Below are positions 23,600 through 35,130 of a stretch of 64,000 nucleotides of DNA, one piece after another (position 1 is the first letter of the stretch; each line of letters opens with the position of its first letter). Source of the DNA: Pharus latifolius (Eukaryota; Streptophyta; Magnoliopsida; Poales; Poaceae); contig CM033324.1 of NCBI GenBank assembly GCA_019359835.1, positions 61,076,508 through 61,140,507 of the forward strand, given 5' to 3'. Below the pieces are notes generated by a model that saw only the letters and a list, made by a program, of their open reading frames with translations, was not told the DNA's origin and made no database searches. The position numbers and the translations under genes are program-made.

Positions 23600-24799
23600 T
23601 GATCGCACCTAAAACGGTGTGATTTTGTAATACTGCAAGTGGACGGTTGAACGTTGAGCACTTGAGGGTCAAATTCCACGAGGACCAAGCGTATTCATCT
23701 TTCTAGCTTAATGGATCACTGATTAAGTCTAAACGAGTTGTGGGTTGTTTTTCTATAACTAATTCTACTATTAAAGCTATCAATCTAGGGTTTTAAAGCA
23801 GTAAATTACAGGTATGAAATCTGGATTTATAAAGCAGGAATTAAAGCCTAGGACTTCAGGAATTCTATAACCATCTGGCGTAATTCTATCCAAGGTCCGA
23901 AAATTGTGAGTTAATTTCCATTGTTTTCCCAGACAAATTAAGTTTCCAGTTCGGGGCGCTGGGTCAACAATCAGAGGATCGCTTCCACTGTCACGTTTGG
24001 CGAGAGCTCTCTCCTGTTCAGGGTCCTGCGTCAAAGGGCTAAGGACTCAAGAACTCCCCTAAATTCTAGCTAAGGCTCAACTATTACGTCTATTGCCGAA
24101 ACGAGAATTTAGAGTTTAGAGGAAGAAAACATTAGAAAATAACTCCAAAACTTGAAATCAAAACCAAGGAAGAATCACGCCTTCCAGATTAGGTCATCCC
24201 TAACCCTAGAAGGGATCTATTCGCAAAAAACCATAAGAATGCAGAAATAATAATAAGAAATAAATAAAAACTTACTTGATTGCTTGAGAATTGGAGTTGC
24301 CGTCCTTTCCGACTTACAAAAGCAATAAAATAGAGAAGGGGGCTCTACTAAGTTAAAACTAAACTAAACCCTAATGGCTAGTATGTAAAAAATCATGTCT
24401 AATTGAGCAAAAGCTTCTCTATTTATAGTACATAAGTTCTGTAATTAACCAATTACAACTCAAGACTTATTTAGGAAGGAAATTGTGTCAGATTTGGACT
24501 TTAAACCAACTAACGGGTCTGTTTTGGACTCAGAATTTGGGTTTCGCGTCGGATTCTTGTGTTTTTTCAGATTTTCAGCATCTTCTTTCTCCACTTCGTT
24601 TCCTATCCAAACGATGTCGAAATAACTCCAAATTTGGTACGTTTGTTCCCTGAAACATGACGAACACACTCGTAAAGAGGATTGTAAAAATGTTACAAAA
24701 AGTCACATAAAATGCCGTGTCAAAGAAATTTTAAGCATCATTTTTGCACATTTTCAGTACTAAACATAGGGTAAAATTCTACCAAATTAAGACTTATCA
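23600..24799 (-). repeat. Element D right (5') LTR
   Basis: TGATCGCACC to GACTTATCA, 1200 bp. The PBS lies just outside at about 23580-23597. Confidence 0.9.
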
Positions 24800-24804
24800 G
24801 CCAG

Positions 24805-26045
24805 ATGAGAAAATAAAGCAAGTTCCATTGAACCCAAATGATCCATCCAGAACCATTCGGATTGGATCAGGACTGGACGACAAATAGGAACTCGAGCTCG
24901 TTACTTTCCTCTGGGCTAATGCAGATGTGTTTGCGTGGAAACCATTCGACATGCCTGGAGTCTCAAGGGAGGTAATTGACCACAAGTTAGCAATTCGACC
25001 TGGACAGCAACCAATAAAGCAAAAGCTCAGATGCTTTGTTGTTGACCGGCAAGAAGCCATCCATTCGGAGTTTGATAAACTCCAGAAGGCAGAATTTATT
25101 CGCGAAGTCAATCATCCTGAGTGTCTTGCAAACCCGGTCATGGTCCTAAAGTCAAATGGTAAGTGGCGCATGTGCGTCGATTATACTAGCTTAAATAGTG
25201 CCTGTCTGAAGGATGATTTTCCCTTCCCCGCATCGATCAGCTGGTCAATTCTACAGTGGGTTGCGAACTGACAAGCTTTCTGGATGCTTATTCAGGGTAC
25301 CATCAAATTAGCATGGCAGAAGAAGATGAAGGGAAAGCTACCTTCATCACACCATTTGGCACTTACTGCTATGTCAGAATGCCATTTGGTCTCAAGAACG
25401 CCAGTTCCACATACCAGCACTTGATGCAAAAGACCTTTCTTTCCCAGTTAGGGCATAATCTAGAAGCCTATGTTGATGATTTGGTTGTAAAGAGCTTAAA
25501 GAGCTCCAGTCATTTAGATGATTTGGCTGAAACAAGCATGGAATAAAATTGAACCCAAAAAAGTGTTCCTTTGGGGTTTCTTCTGGCAAACTTTTGGGTT
25601 TCCTTGTTTGTTCGAGAGAAATTGAGGTTAACCCTGAAAAAAATTAGGGCATTGAGCAAATGAGATCTCCTTCGACCATGAAGGACATCCAGAGCTTAAT
25701 AGGTCACATGGCTGCTCTAAGTCATTTTATATAGTGACTAGGCGAACGAGGACTGCCTTTCTTTAAGGCTCTTCTCAAACACAATGGTTTTAACTGGTCG
25801 GATGAAGCCGAAAAAGCCTTTCAAAAGGTTAAAGCATATCTATCCAGTCCGCCAGTACTGGTCTCTCCAAATTTAGGGGAACCACTACTCCTTTACTTGG
25901 CGGCCACCCCTCATGCGGTCAGCGCAGTTCTGGTCGCAGAAAGAGAGGGTATGAACAACCAGTCTACTATGTAAGCTAAGTACTTCATGGTCCAAATGAG
26001 CGTTACCCTGAGGTCTAGAAAATACTTTACGCACTTCTGATGGCT
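24805..26045 (+). pseudogene. Element C reverse transcriptase
   Basis: Resumes after D. GLDDK then TAG at 24883-24885 (same in-frame stop as A), VFAWKPFDMPG, WLANPVMVLKSNGKWRMC, DDFPFP then a one-base offset at the codon where A also shifts, SFLDAYSGYHQISMAEEDE, YVDDLVVKS near 25470, then further shifts and stops to LLMASRKL at 26035-26058. The catalytic YVDD is preserved but the protein is not translatable. Confidence 0.82.
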
Positions 26046-26099
26046 TCCCGTAAGCTATGACATTACTTTCAAGCGCACAAGATTATTGGGCCTTCGTCC

Positions 26100-26520
26100 T
26101 TCCCATTGGGAGATATAATCTAGAACCCAAAGATATCTGGTCGCATCACGAAGTGGACAATGGAACTTGGAGCCTTCGACATCCATTTCACCCCTCGCGT
26201 AGTAGTTAAATCTCAAATTCTTGCAGACTTTGTGGTCGAATGGACTAATCCCGACCCTCCTACGCAAGAGTCTAAAGATTTACAATGCACCGACCATTGG
26301 ACGATGTATTTTGATGGTTCTCGTAGTTTTCAACACTCGGGGGCTGGAGTGGTATTAATCAGGCCTCAGGGCGACCAACTCAAGTATGTCATCCAACTTC
26401 ACTTTGTTGCGACCAACAACGCAGCAAAGTATGAAGGTCGTATTCCAGGGCTCCAGGCAACAAGATTCCTCGGAGTCCGTCGATTAGTGGTGAGGGGAGA
26501 CTCATAGCTAGTTGTAAACC
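26100..26520 (+). pseudogene. Element C RNase H
   Basis: WTMYFDGSRSFQHSGAG, TNNAAKYEG (catalytic-region E changed to K compared with A) and VVRGDS then TAG at 26505-26507, where A has the CAG of GDSQL. Open from 26160. Confidence 0.8.
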
Positions 26521-26525
26521 AGGTA

Positions 26526-28028
26526 AATAAGGAGTACAGCACCTCCGATGAGACAATGGCTCATTACCTAGGGGAAGTGAGGAAATTGGAAAAACACTTT
26601 AGTTATTTTGAAGTCCAATACATCCCACGAAAAGACAATATACTCGCAGACCAATTATCTAAAATTGGGTCCTCACGCACATCCGCTCCGATAGGAGTGT
26701 GCATTGAACACTTAAAACATCCCTCGATCATGGCTTCGATCGAAGATGACCTGGTGGCAGTATGAGTCACCAACCTTGGACATGAAGGAGATTAGACCCG
26801 TCCATTGCGGATCTATCTCGAACATGGGACCTTGCCCAAGGATGAAACTGAAAGTGATCGGTTAATTCAAAAAGTGCGCTTGTATAAGCTCATAGATGGA
26901 GTTTTATACAGAAAGGGTACTCAAGGAGTATTCATACGTTGCATATCTCAAGAGGAAGGTAAATCCCTCTTGAAAGAAATTCATGATGGTGTATGTGGTG
27001 CACACGCGTCGTATCGGACACTGGTCAAAAAAGCATTTCGACAGGGATTTTATTGGCCTTCGGCACTTGATGATGCCAAGCATTTGGTCAAAACATGCCC
27101 ATAGTGTCAATTTCATGCAAGCAAGCTCATCAGCCTGCATATGCCTTACAAACTGTTCCTTTAACATGGTCTTTCGCAGTCTGGGGAGTAGATATCATGG
27201 GTCCTATGCCCCAAGCGGTCAATGGGTACAAGTTCTTGTTCGTAGCTATTGACACGTTTACGAAGTGGATTAAAGCTGAACTAGTCCGCAACGTTACTGC
27301 CATTGCGGTGAAGAAATTCTTTCATAAGAGTATAGTCACACGATTTGGTGTTCGAAGTTATCTTATTACCGACAATGGTTCCCAGTTTGTTAGTGGTCTC
27401 TTATTAGACTATTGCGACGACATTGGGACCAAAGTGTGCTTTGCCTCTGTAGCTCATCCACAGAGCAACAGTGCCGTTGAACGTGCCAACAGGCAGATAT
27501 TACAAGGCATCAAGAAAAGTGTATTCAATCACCTTAAAATGCACTCGGGGGCTTGGGTAGAGGAACTCTACTCTGTTTTATGGGCACTATGCACCACTTG
27601 TAGTCGAGCTATGGGTGAGACGCCTTTCCAATTAGTGTATGGTGCGGAGGCTGTCTTACCCACGGAAATTCGCATTGGTCTATTCGTGTGAATCAATTCG
27701 ATCATTCTGATCAACAGGAACAACGTGCCCAAGATATCACCCTCCTTAAGGAAAAACGCGATCGGGCGTTGATCAAGTCTGTAGTATATTTACAATCTTT
27801 GCGTAAATACCACAGTAAATGGGTGCGGCCTCGTAGTCTTCACGTGGGTGACTTGGTTTTACAAAAAATACAAAACCAGTCTAACGCAACAAATTCTCCC
27901 CTCAGGAGGAAGGCCCTTATACTGTGGTCTCAGTACCGCGACCAGGGTCAGCTCCATTAGCGATGGAGGATGGGAGGATCTTGTCCAATACTTGGAACAT
28001 AGATCGATTACGCAAGTTCTACGTGTAA
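26526..28028 (+). pseudogene. Element C integrase
   Basis: Pieces 26556-26765, 26805-27104, 27095-27691 and 27688-28028. The zinc region HDGVCGAHASYR … KTCP is followed by TAG at 27102-27104 in place of CAG. The core keeps all three acids (WGVDIMGPMP, LITDNGSQF, SNSAVERANRQ). It ends LRKFYV then TAA at 28026-28028, as in A. Confidence 0.82.
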
Positions 28029-28631
28029 GTTTTCCATTTCTTTTATCCTTTTCAATTAGCATGATTTTATTAAAAATTATGTGTACTTTTATTCGTGTTA
28101 TGTTATGGTTTGATTTCTTTTTGCTCCACCCTGACCAAGCTATGCTTGGGGGTTGGCCGCCGATGACCATCTTACAACAATAACCAAGTTGGATTCGTTG
28201 GCCGATCTCATGGTCGCATCTAGATAAGACATCCCTAAATGAGCCGTTTCTAAATGCATACGGGACTTACTAGCATGTTTCTGATCATTCGAGTGGCTGC
28301 CAGTTTGTAATAAACATTGGTACTGTATTAAGGTTAGTATCGGTGCGACTAGATGATAGTATCTAGGTCGAGACGTTCCTTTATAAACCATTTCTAAACA
28401 TAGAAGGAACTCACCAGATATATTCTGATCATTAGTAACCCATATTACTCCTAAGATTATAATACCATGTCTTCAGTATGTATGATCTCAGGAGGGGCTA
28501 GAGGAATATGGCCATATTGTAAACGAAATTGAGTACACTTTTTCCCAAAACCTAAGGCATGCATTTGCATACTATAATTGTATATGTATAGGTACAATTA
28601 ACATAAGAGGATCGTTGTCCATTACAATGAA
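28029..28631. other. Spacer between pol and antisense gene 2 of element C
   Basis: Corresponds to 5224-5745 of A. No coding potential that I trust. Confidence 0.5.
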
Positions 28632-29131
28632 TTAAAGTAAGCCTTGCTCTTTCAAAAGACCTTTGACAAGAGGCTTGACTTCTTCTAAGATAGCTTCAAG
28701 CTCATCTACACTCCCGATCTCTGCATCCCCCACCACTGGATTCAAGTTCAAACTTGGGCCATGGTGAAGTCTTAACTTGCATAGAATGGCAGAGGCTACT
28801 GATCTCGCATTGGTCTTCATCACCTCTTCTTGCCGTTTTGTATCTTTAGGAAGATACTTAAGGAGTGATTCAGGTTGAGCTGTGACTAGTTTGCATGAAT
28901 CGCTGAGGCTTAAGTTGTCCTTCTGAGGCTCGATCATATCTACCTTCAGCAAATATGCAACCGTCTTCAGTTTTTTGAAGATTTCTGATTGGACGTTGCT
29001 GCAAGATGACACTGTTGCCTTTAAGGTCGCATTCTCCTCGTAGATAGTGTCAATTTTTGAGTTTTGAAGCTCAATGGTCGCATGAAGGTCATTTTTCTCT
29101 TTTGAAAGAGAGCTTATTTGATCCTCTTGTA
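28632..29131 (-). pseudogene. Element C antisense gene 2, last exon
   Basis: Minus strand from acceptor TTCTTATACAG|TACAAGAG to a stop at 28632-28634. It is an open coiled-coil followed by LKTVAYLLKVDMIEPQKDN, LSLSDSCKL, LLKYLP and EVKPLVKGLLKEQGLL. It aligns along its length with exon 9 of A (4775-5223), including the splice phase. Upstream exons are missing because sequence of element B follows directly in the intron. Confidence 0.72.
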
Positions 29132-29144
29132 CTGTATAAGAAAA

Positions 29145-31565
29145 GATGGTGCCCCCCACCCCAGGCCCGGGGAGGTGGTGGCCTTCGAGGCTTTCCTCGA
29201 AGCCGGACCCCGGCTCCCGGTGCATCCGCTGCTCCGGGAGTTCCTCCGGGAGTACGGGCTAGCGATCAACCACCTGAAGCCGAATGCCTTCGTTCAGATG
29301 GGCCTCTTCATATGGCTGTTCGAGACAGCCACAGGACGGGAGTCGACGCTCCGGCTATTCCGGTACTTCTACGAGCCGGTGGCGAGGAGCTCCCACTTGG
29401 TGAAGGGAGGGCCGAAGTCCCCATTCGGCTCGGTGATGATCCAGCTCCTACCTTCCCGGGTAGCGGAGTACCCGGTGGCAACCTCCTGGGACCACTGGCG
29501 GGACTGGGTCCGGACGTGGTTCTACCTCCGGGTCCGGGACGACGAGGTGAAGTACTCACCGGAGCCTCCCTCATACAGCCGATCGTCCGCCCCCAAGCCC
29601 CCGGTGTGGACCGAGGAGGAGCTGAAGCTCCTCAGCAAGGTCATTGGCTATAGGGGCGTTCATTCTATGAGGGACGCCACCGAGGAGCTGACCTTGTTGA
29701 AGATCTCCCGCTTCTCGCACGGGAGGAGGGGTATCGGGATGTGCCTGGCGCAGCGGCCCCCGCAAAAGCCGGTGACCCGACGTAAGCTCCCGGCTATTTT
29801 GCTCGTTGCTTTGTTGAATTTTCTAACTCTTACCTTTTGCAGTCCGGCCTGGAGGTATTACGCTGACGAGCATGAGCTCATTGTGCGCGTCATCGAGGAA
29901 GGCCCTCCCCAGAACTTGGTGGCCGAGGCCTTCGAGCTGAGGCTACTGGCGAGGATGCCTCTCCCTACCCCCGGTTCCCACAAGAGGGGGAAGGAGGTCG
30001 CCGGGGGTTCTGAGCCAAAACGGGCCAAGGCTCAGAAGGCCCCCAGTCCTTCAACAACGACGGGCTCTACGCCGGTGAAGGCCCGGGACGCAGCCCCCGG
30101 GTTAGGATGTGAGCGGGCACCTCCCCAGCGCAAAGTGATGCCGCCTCTTCCGGAGAACTCCGGCGGGCCGATGGAGGCCCGGGAGCTCGCGCGCCTCCCC
30201 GAGGCCTTCGGAGAGGATCGGGGAAAGAAGGCAGCCGTTGACGGGGGGGCATCCGATACGGCGGATTATGCCCCCTCGCCCCCTTCGGCGATTGCTCTCC
30301 CAGTGGCCCTGGCGCCGCCGGAGCCGGAGAGGCCGGAGGTTCGGTTCGCGGAGGCTACGCCTCTGCGTGTCGAATGGCCGGTGGACAAGGGGGGGAGCCC
30401 CTCTGTCTACGAGGTCCCCCCGGCAACGAAGGTCCGGGGGGCCCCGCGGCCCGGAAAGGGGAAAGGGCTCCTTATCCCCCCCCCTCGGGGAGGTACCCCC
30501 TCGGAGAGCTCGTCGGCCTCCTCCTCGGACACTTCTTCGGCGGCAAGGACGCCGGCCACCGCGACTTCAGCCCTCATTACCCCCGCGACCTTCACGAGGG
30601 GACCCACTGCCTGTCCCAATGGGTCCGGTGACGCTGGGAGGGAGATCCCCCTGTTGTCCGCGGGGGAGATCTTCCGGTTGCGGAGGGCTTGCAGACCCAA
30701 AAGGTCCAGGAGTATGTCTTGCAAGGGATGCTTCGTGAACGCTGCGGGGGGGTTCAATCTCTCCAGATCCAGGTTCATTCTCGAACCGGTGGTTCGTTTC
30801 CTTCGGGACTTCAATTCAAATTTTAACTAACTCTCACGCTTGTAGGGGGCGGCCATTGCCTGGGGGATTGAAGCGCGCTTCGATAAAGCGCTGAAGGAGG
30901 CAGAGGAGAAGGCCGCCATCTACCTGGAGCAACGGGACGACTCCCTCCGGGAGTTGGCCCGGGTCCGGGCCCGGCTCCACACCTCCGAGAATGCCAACGA
31001 CCAGCTCCAGAGGGAGGCAAAGGACAAGGAGGGAGCCCTCCGGGAGCTTGAGGGCTCCAGTGTCCGGGCGGTGACGGACGCGGGCAGCTCCGTCCGTTCA
31101 GCCCTCGAAGGGCTCAGAGTGAGCCTCGGCTTGGGAGGCACCTCTGAGGCAGCGCCGGCGACGCTCACAGAGGGTGTGCATTTTCTCAATGCACAAGTCT
31201 TTGTGATCCCGGAGGCCACCGATGCCCGGGCACGGGGCCAGGTGATCCCTGTGGTGGCTGCCGTGGCCAGGCTCGTGGAGCACCGGGGGGTTGGCGCCCG
31301 GGCACGGGGTCGGGTGATCCCTGTGGTGGCTGCCGCGGCCGGGCTTGTGGAGCACCGGGGGGTTGGTGCCCGGGCGATCGGGGGCCGGATCCCCTGGAGT
31401 TTTTCGGTGTTCTTCGGGCCATCTCGGCGAGAAGTAGAGCAGCTCGCCGGCGGCTTCTACGACCGGATAGTTTGGGTGCAATTCCCGGCGCCGGCACCTC
31501 CGGGGGCAGACGCTGCGGCTCCGGCGGGAGCCTCCAGGGGGGAGCACGCCAATGAACAAGTATGA
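29145..31565 (+). pseudogene. Element B antisense gene: 'putative gypsy type transposon' protein, 5' truncated
   Basis: Open from the junction to 30830. Early residues (GEVVAFEAFLEAGPRLPVHP, FLREYGLAINHLKPNAFVQM, LFRYFYEPVA, WFYLRV) are the domain called putative gypsy type transposon (I believe PF04195). A Pro/Ala-rich middle contains KRGKEVAGGSEPKRAK. After an intron-like GT-AG stretch (30773-30845) comes a coiled coil (EARFDKALKEAEEKAAIYLE) and the module RSALEGLRVSLGLGGTSE…HFLNAQVFVIPEA. A second GT-AG pair (29782-29842, 61 bases) would break the frame, and a shift is needed near 30660. The first residues come from element C, so the 5' end is chimeric. Confidence 0.7.
31224..31367 (+). 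repeat. Two 72-bp tandem repeats in the element B antisense gene
   Basis: The unit encodes 24 residues (ARARGQVIPVVAAVARLVEH plus RGVG), repeated as ARARGRVIPVVAAAAGLVEH plus RGVG, then a partial third copy. In frame, so coding is preserved. Confidence 0.75.
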
Positions 31566-33162
31566 GCCTCCCCCTAGGCCCTTAGATAGGACCCTTTTTT
31601 GTTTTAAGATGTTTTGCCGGCGGTAACTTCTTAGAGGAAGCCCCGAACACTTGTACAAAAACATTTTGATGCAATAGAAATGAATTTTTTTTGCTAAGTC
31701 TTTGAATAAATTTTACCAGGTTTCCCGGGAGGATACTCCCGGGGCTCGGGGAGTCACTTCCGGGCAAAGACCCCCAAGGTTGGAGCGCAACCTCAGGGGT
31801 GTCCCGATGTTACAAGGAGCTTCTCCGGAGGTGGAGCCCCCGGTCTCCTACGGGTGTCACCCTGGGGAAGCCCAGGCCGCCTTCATTTTGTTAAGTCTCT
31901 TCTCCGGAGGACATGGCAGGGGTGTTTCCCGGGAGCCAATCCGATTGTGGTGGCATTCGGAGTGGCACCTAGACAACTTCGACAACCACCGCGCCGAACT
32001 GTCCCCTCCGCGAACGGGGTTCCGGAGGGTTCCCCGCTTCGAATACTTCCACCTGAGGGGTACGAGTATTGGCCCTAAGATTTTCTCCGAGAGGCCCAGC
32101 ATCGTATACGAAGTTTATATCGAGACCTGGCCCGGGAGCTATCAGAGGGCCTCTGGGATTATTAGGTGTAGGAGCCTTCCGGGTTATACTCCGGGTTGTA
32201 TGTAACAATGCCCACCGGAGGGGGAAGATGTCCTCCGGTTAAATGAATATTTTCAATAAAGCTAAGTTTGCTTATGTACTTTGTGAATTTTCGAATAGTC
32301 CGGGTCTGGAACAGGGTGATCCCCAGGTAGGTTACCCCCCCTCCACAGTGGGCCGGAGGGTAACTCCAAGCGTTGTGGAGGTGACAAAACCCCGGGGTAA
32401 AATCTTCAATTAAGTTTTCATGTTTTCCAGAGGTTCCAGCGAGAACTTTTCCCAGTCGCCATGAGAACGGGGGAGTGGGAAAAATTTCTGGGAACAATTT
32501 TTTGAAGTTCCCTGGTGAGATCATCCGGTCGCCATGAGGACAAGGCCCGAGATTTCTGGGAATTCTTCCAGGAGAGGACTCTCCGGTCGCCGTGAAAACA
32601 GGGAGCTGGGAATGAGGTCTCCGGGGAAGAACATCCAAGGAAATCCGAGATTCCCAGAAATTCTCTCCGGGAGAAAACCCTACGGTCGCCGTGAAAACAG
32701 GTAGCCGGGAACGAGATCTCCAAGAAAGAATATCCGAGAATTTCATCTCTAAGGAGACAATCGACTCCCGGAGGAGGATGCGCCCGATGACGGGTCTAAG
32801 TGTTTGAGTAGGGGACTAGTCTTTCAAATTGACTCGTTACCACGGTCCCTGAGGACCGGATTGCGGCTTACACCCTCAGTCCACGAGGGGTGATCATAAG
32901 ACACTCTACGGGAGTGGGACTCCCGTTGTAGGGACTTGTTGGGTCATGATAGCCCACTTCCTCGTGGGGAGGGCATCGCCGTGAAAGACGGTAATGTAAA
33001 AAACCTACAATGAGCCAGGGCTTAGGAAAAAACAAGTTGTATTGAAAGTGAGTTAAGACACAACGCCTCCCCCGCAAGATTGCGACGGGGGAGGGAATGG
33101 TGAGTACAATGCTCCCCTCTCCTCCGGCGTAATCGCTCTGGGGGAGGGGACGAGCCTGTAGG
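31566..33162. other. Element B spacer between antisense gene and pol
   Basis: No gene. Between about 32420 and 32745 there are three to four imperfect repeats of roughly 100 bases, each with GGTCGCCGTGAAAACAGG or a close variant followed by GGGAA and TCTCC(G/A). A C-rich segment with CTCCGGAGG repeats runs through 31700-32200. Confidence 0.5.
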
Positions 33163-34411
33163 CTAGACGTAGAACTTGCGAAGCAAGCGCATGTTACACG
33201 TGTGCTTCAGCTCCTGCTCTTGAAGGTTGGAGAGCTTGTAAGCCCCTGAGCCCAGGATCGCCGAGATCCTGTAGGGACCCTCCCACTTGGGGGAGATTTT
33301 GCCCTGGGCTTGGGGGTCCGTGACGCGCTTGAAGACGAGGTACCCTAGGCGGAAAGCCCTCTCGCGGATGCACTGGTTGTATGCGCGCGTCATTTCGCGC
33401 TCGTAGATGGCGTGGCAGAGGAGCGGTCGGTCACGTTCCTCCTCCACGAGGTCGACCTCCAGTCGTTGATTTGCCTCATTGGCTTGGTACGTTGCGGTCG
33501 TGGCTCTGTCTTGGAGCTCAACCCGCAGCGACCGGAAGCCAATCTCCGGGGGAAGAATTGCTTCGGCCCCGTATACAAAGGAGAAGGGGGTGCGTCCTGT
33601 TGCCCGGCTCGGGGTCGTGCGCATGGAACAGAGAATGCTAGGGAGCTCCTCCGCCCATGCACCCCGCTTGGAGGCGGCTTGTTCGAGCCGTCGGAGTAAC
33701 CCTTGTAGGATTACGCCGTTGACCCTTTTGACGGCCCCGTTGCTCTGCGGATGAGCTACCGAGGCGAAGTGGATGATGAGCCCCAGGCCTTCGCAGAATT
33801 CCCAGAAATATATCGAGTCGAATTGGGTCCCGTTATCGACAGTGATCTCTCGGGGGACGCCGAAACGACGTATGATATTTTTCCAGAAAAATAGCTGTAC
33901 CGCCCGGGACGTGATGCTGGCCAGAGGTTCGGCCTTTACCCACTTAGCAAAGTAGTCGACCGCGACCACCGCATACTTGTAGCCCCCGGGCGCTGGGGGA
34001 AGGGGCCTAGGAGGTCCATCCCCCAGCGCGCGAAGGGCCAAGTGATGGGGATAGTCTGCAGCGCTACGGGGGGAGGTTCGAACCCTTGGCTATCTTCTGG
34101 CAGGCTTCGCAAGCGGAGACAAGGTCTCGCTCGTCGCGAATCACCTTGGGCCAATAGAAACCCTGGCGAAGGGCCTTGGCCGCGATGGCACACGGGGCCA
34201 GATGAGACCCATAGCTTCCCGAGTGAATATCCTCTAGAAGTCGGAGCCCTTCTGTCCGTGGAAGGCAATAGAGCAAAGCAGAAGCCCCTTGCTTGTAAAG
34301 CTTCCCCTCCAACAGGAGGTATGCCCGAGCCTTGGCCCGAAGGCGCTTGACCTCGGTCTCCTTGGGGGCTCCCCCTCCCCCTTGATGAAGGAGATGAGGG
34401 GATCCATCCAA
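33163..34411 (-). pseudogene. Element B integrase, catalytic Glu replaced
   Basis: Zinc region (IHSGSYGSHLAP … CEACQK) in 34411-34064; catalytic core and C-terminus in 34041-33163. First D in the VVAVDYFAKW region, second D in ITVDNGTQF, but the third position reads SNGAVKRVNG, Lys instead of Glu (A has GAVERANG). Ends LRKFYV like A and C. A frame change lies between the two pieces near 34050. Inactive as read. Confidence 0.82.
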
Positions 34412-35130
34412 GATGAAGTCCGAGTGATTTCGGCGACTTCCGGGACGGGGGGCGCATCGCCTGCGTCCGGGGAGGTCACCGAGGGCTTCGCGATGATCTC
34501 CAAGAAAGCCCCTTTGGGGAGCGATTCTCGGGCGTTGGCTGCCCGGGCTAGGGCGTTGACCCGGTCGTTGTTCCTTCGCGGGATGTGCCGGGCCTCTAGT
34601 CCATTGAAGTACTTCTCCATCTTGCGCACTTCATGCAAGTAGAGGCTCAAGTTTGCGTCATGGCACAAGTAGGACTTGTCCATTTGGCAACCCAAGGAGC
34701 AAGGCCTCGTATTCGACGACATTGTTCGTGGCAGGGAACTTGAGCCGCGCCGCGTACTCAAGTTCCCTCCCCTCGGGGCTACGGAGGACTACTCCCGTGC
34801 CGGCCCCGGCGAGACACAGGGAGCCATCGAACATGAGTGTCCAATGGTCGCTGCGTCGGGGCGGTGCGGGGAGGTCTTCGTCCCCAGGACTGGAGGCAAG
34901 TCTTCGTCCCCGGGACCAGAGGCAAGAGTCCACTCCGCCACGAAGTCGGCGAGGACTTGTGACTTGATGGCGAAGCGCCCCGTGAGGGAAAGGAAAAAGG
35001 GGGCGAGCTCGGCCCCCACTTCCCTATCCGGCCGATAGCTTCCTTGTTCCGGAGCACCTCCCCCAAGGGGAGGGACGGCGGGACAGTGATGGGGTGCCCC
35101 AAGAAGTAATGACGAAGCTTCCGGGACGCC
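34412..35130 (-). pseudogene. Element B RNase H
   Basis: WTLMFDGSLCLAGAGTGVVL, TNNVVEYEALLLGL, then after a shift MEKYFNGLEARHIPRRNN. There is an extra GDEDLP(P)-type duplication between 34880 and 34930 (SSPGDEDLPAP and a second copy in the next frame). Confidence 0.75.

Larger units (their letters stand above)
17809..24799 (-). mobile_element. Element D: Athila-like gypsy derivative lacking pol
   Basis: LTRs 17809-19027 and 23600-24799 are flanked by the target duplication GCCAG (17804-17808 and 24800-24804). PBS (minus strand TGGTGTCGTTGCCAGGGG) adjoins the right LTR, and a PPT (GCTTGGGGGAATT) adjoins the left LTR, so the element reads on the minus strand. It encodes only a gag-like region. 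No RT, RNase H or integrase is seen, so it is a non-autonomous deletion derivative. A solo LTR of the A family sits in its gag start. Confidence 0.9.

Noticed and set aside
29308..29765. Minus-strand frames opposite the element B antisense gene
   Set aside because: High GC removes stops; the plus-strand frame has the recognisable domain.
29782..29842. Intron in the element B antisense gene
   Set aside because: GT-AG ends look good but removing 61 bases breaks a frame that is open without splicing; left undecided.
30238..30738. Second plus-strand frame in element B
   Set aside because: Arg-rich shadow of the true frame caused by GC-rich codons.
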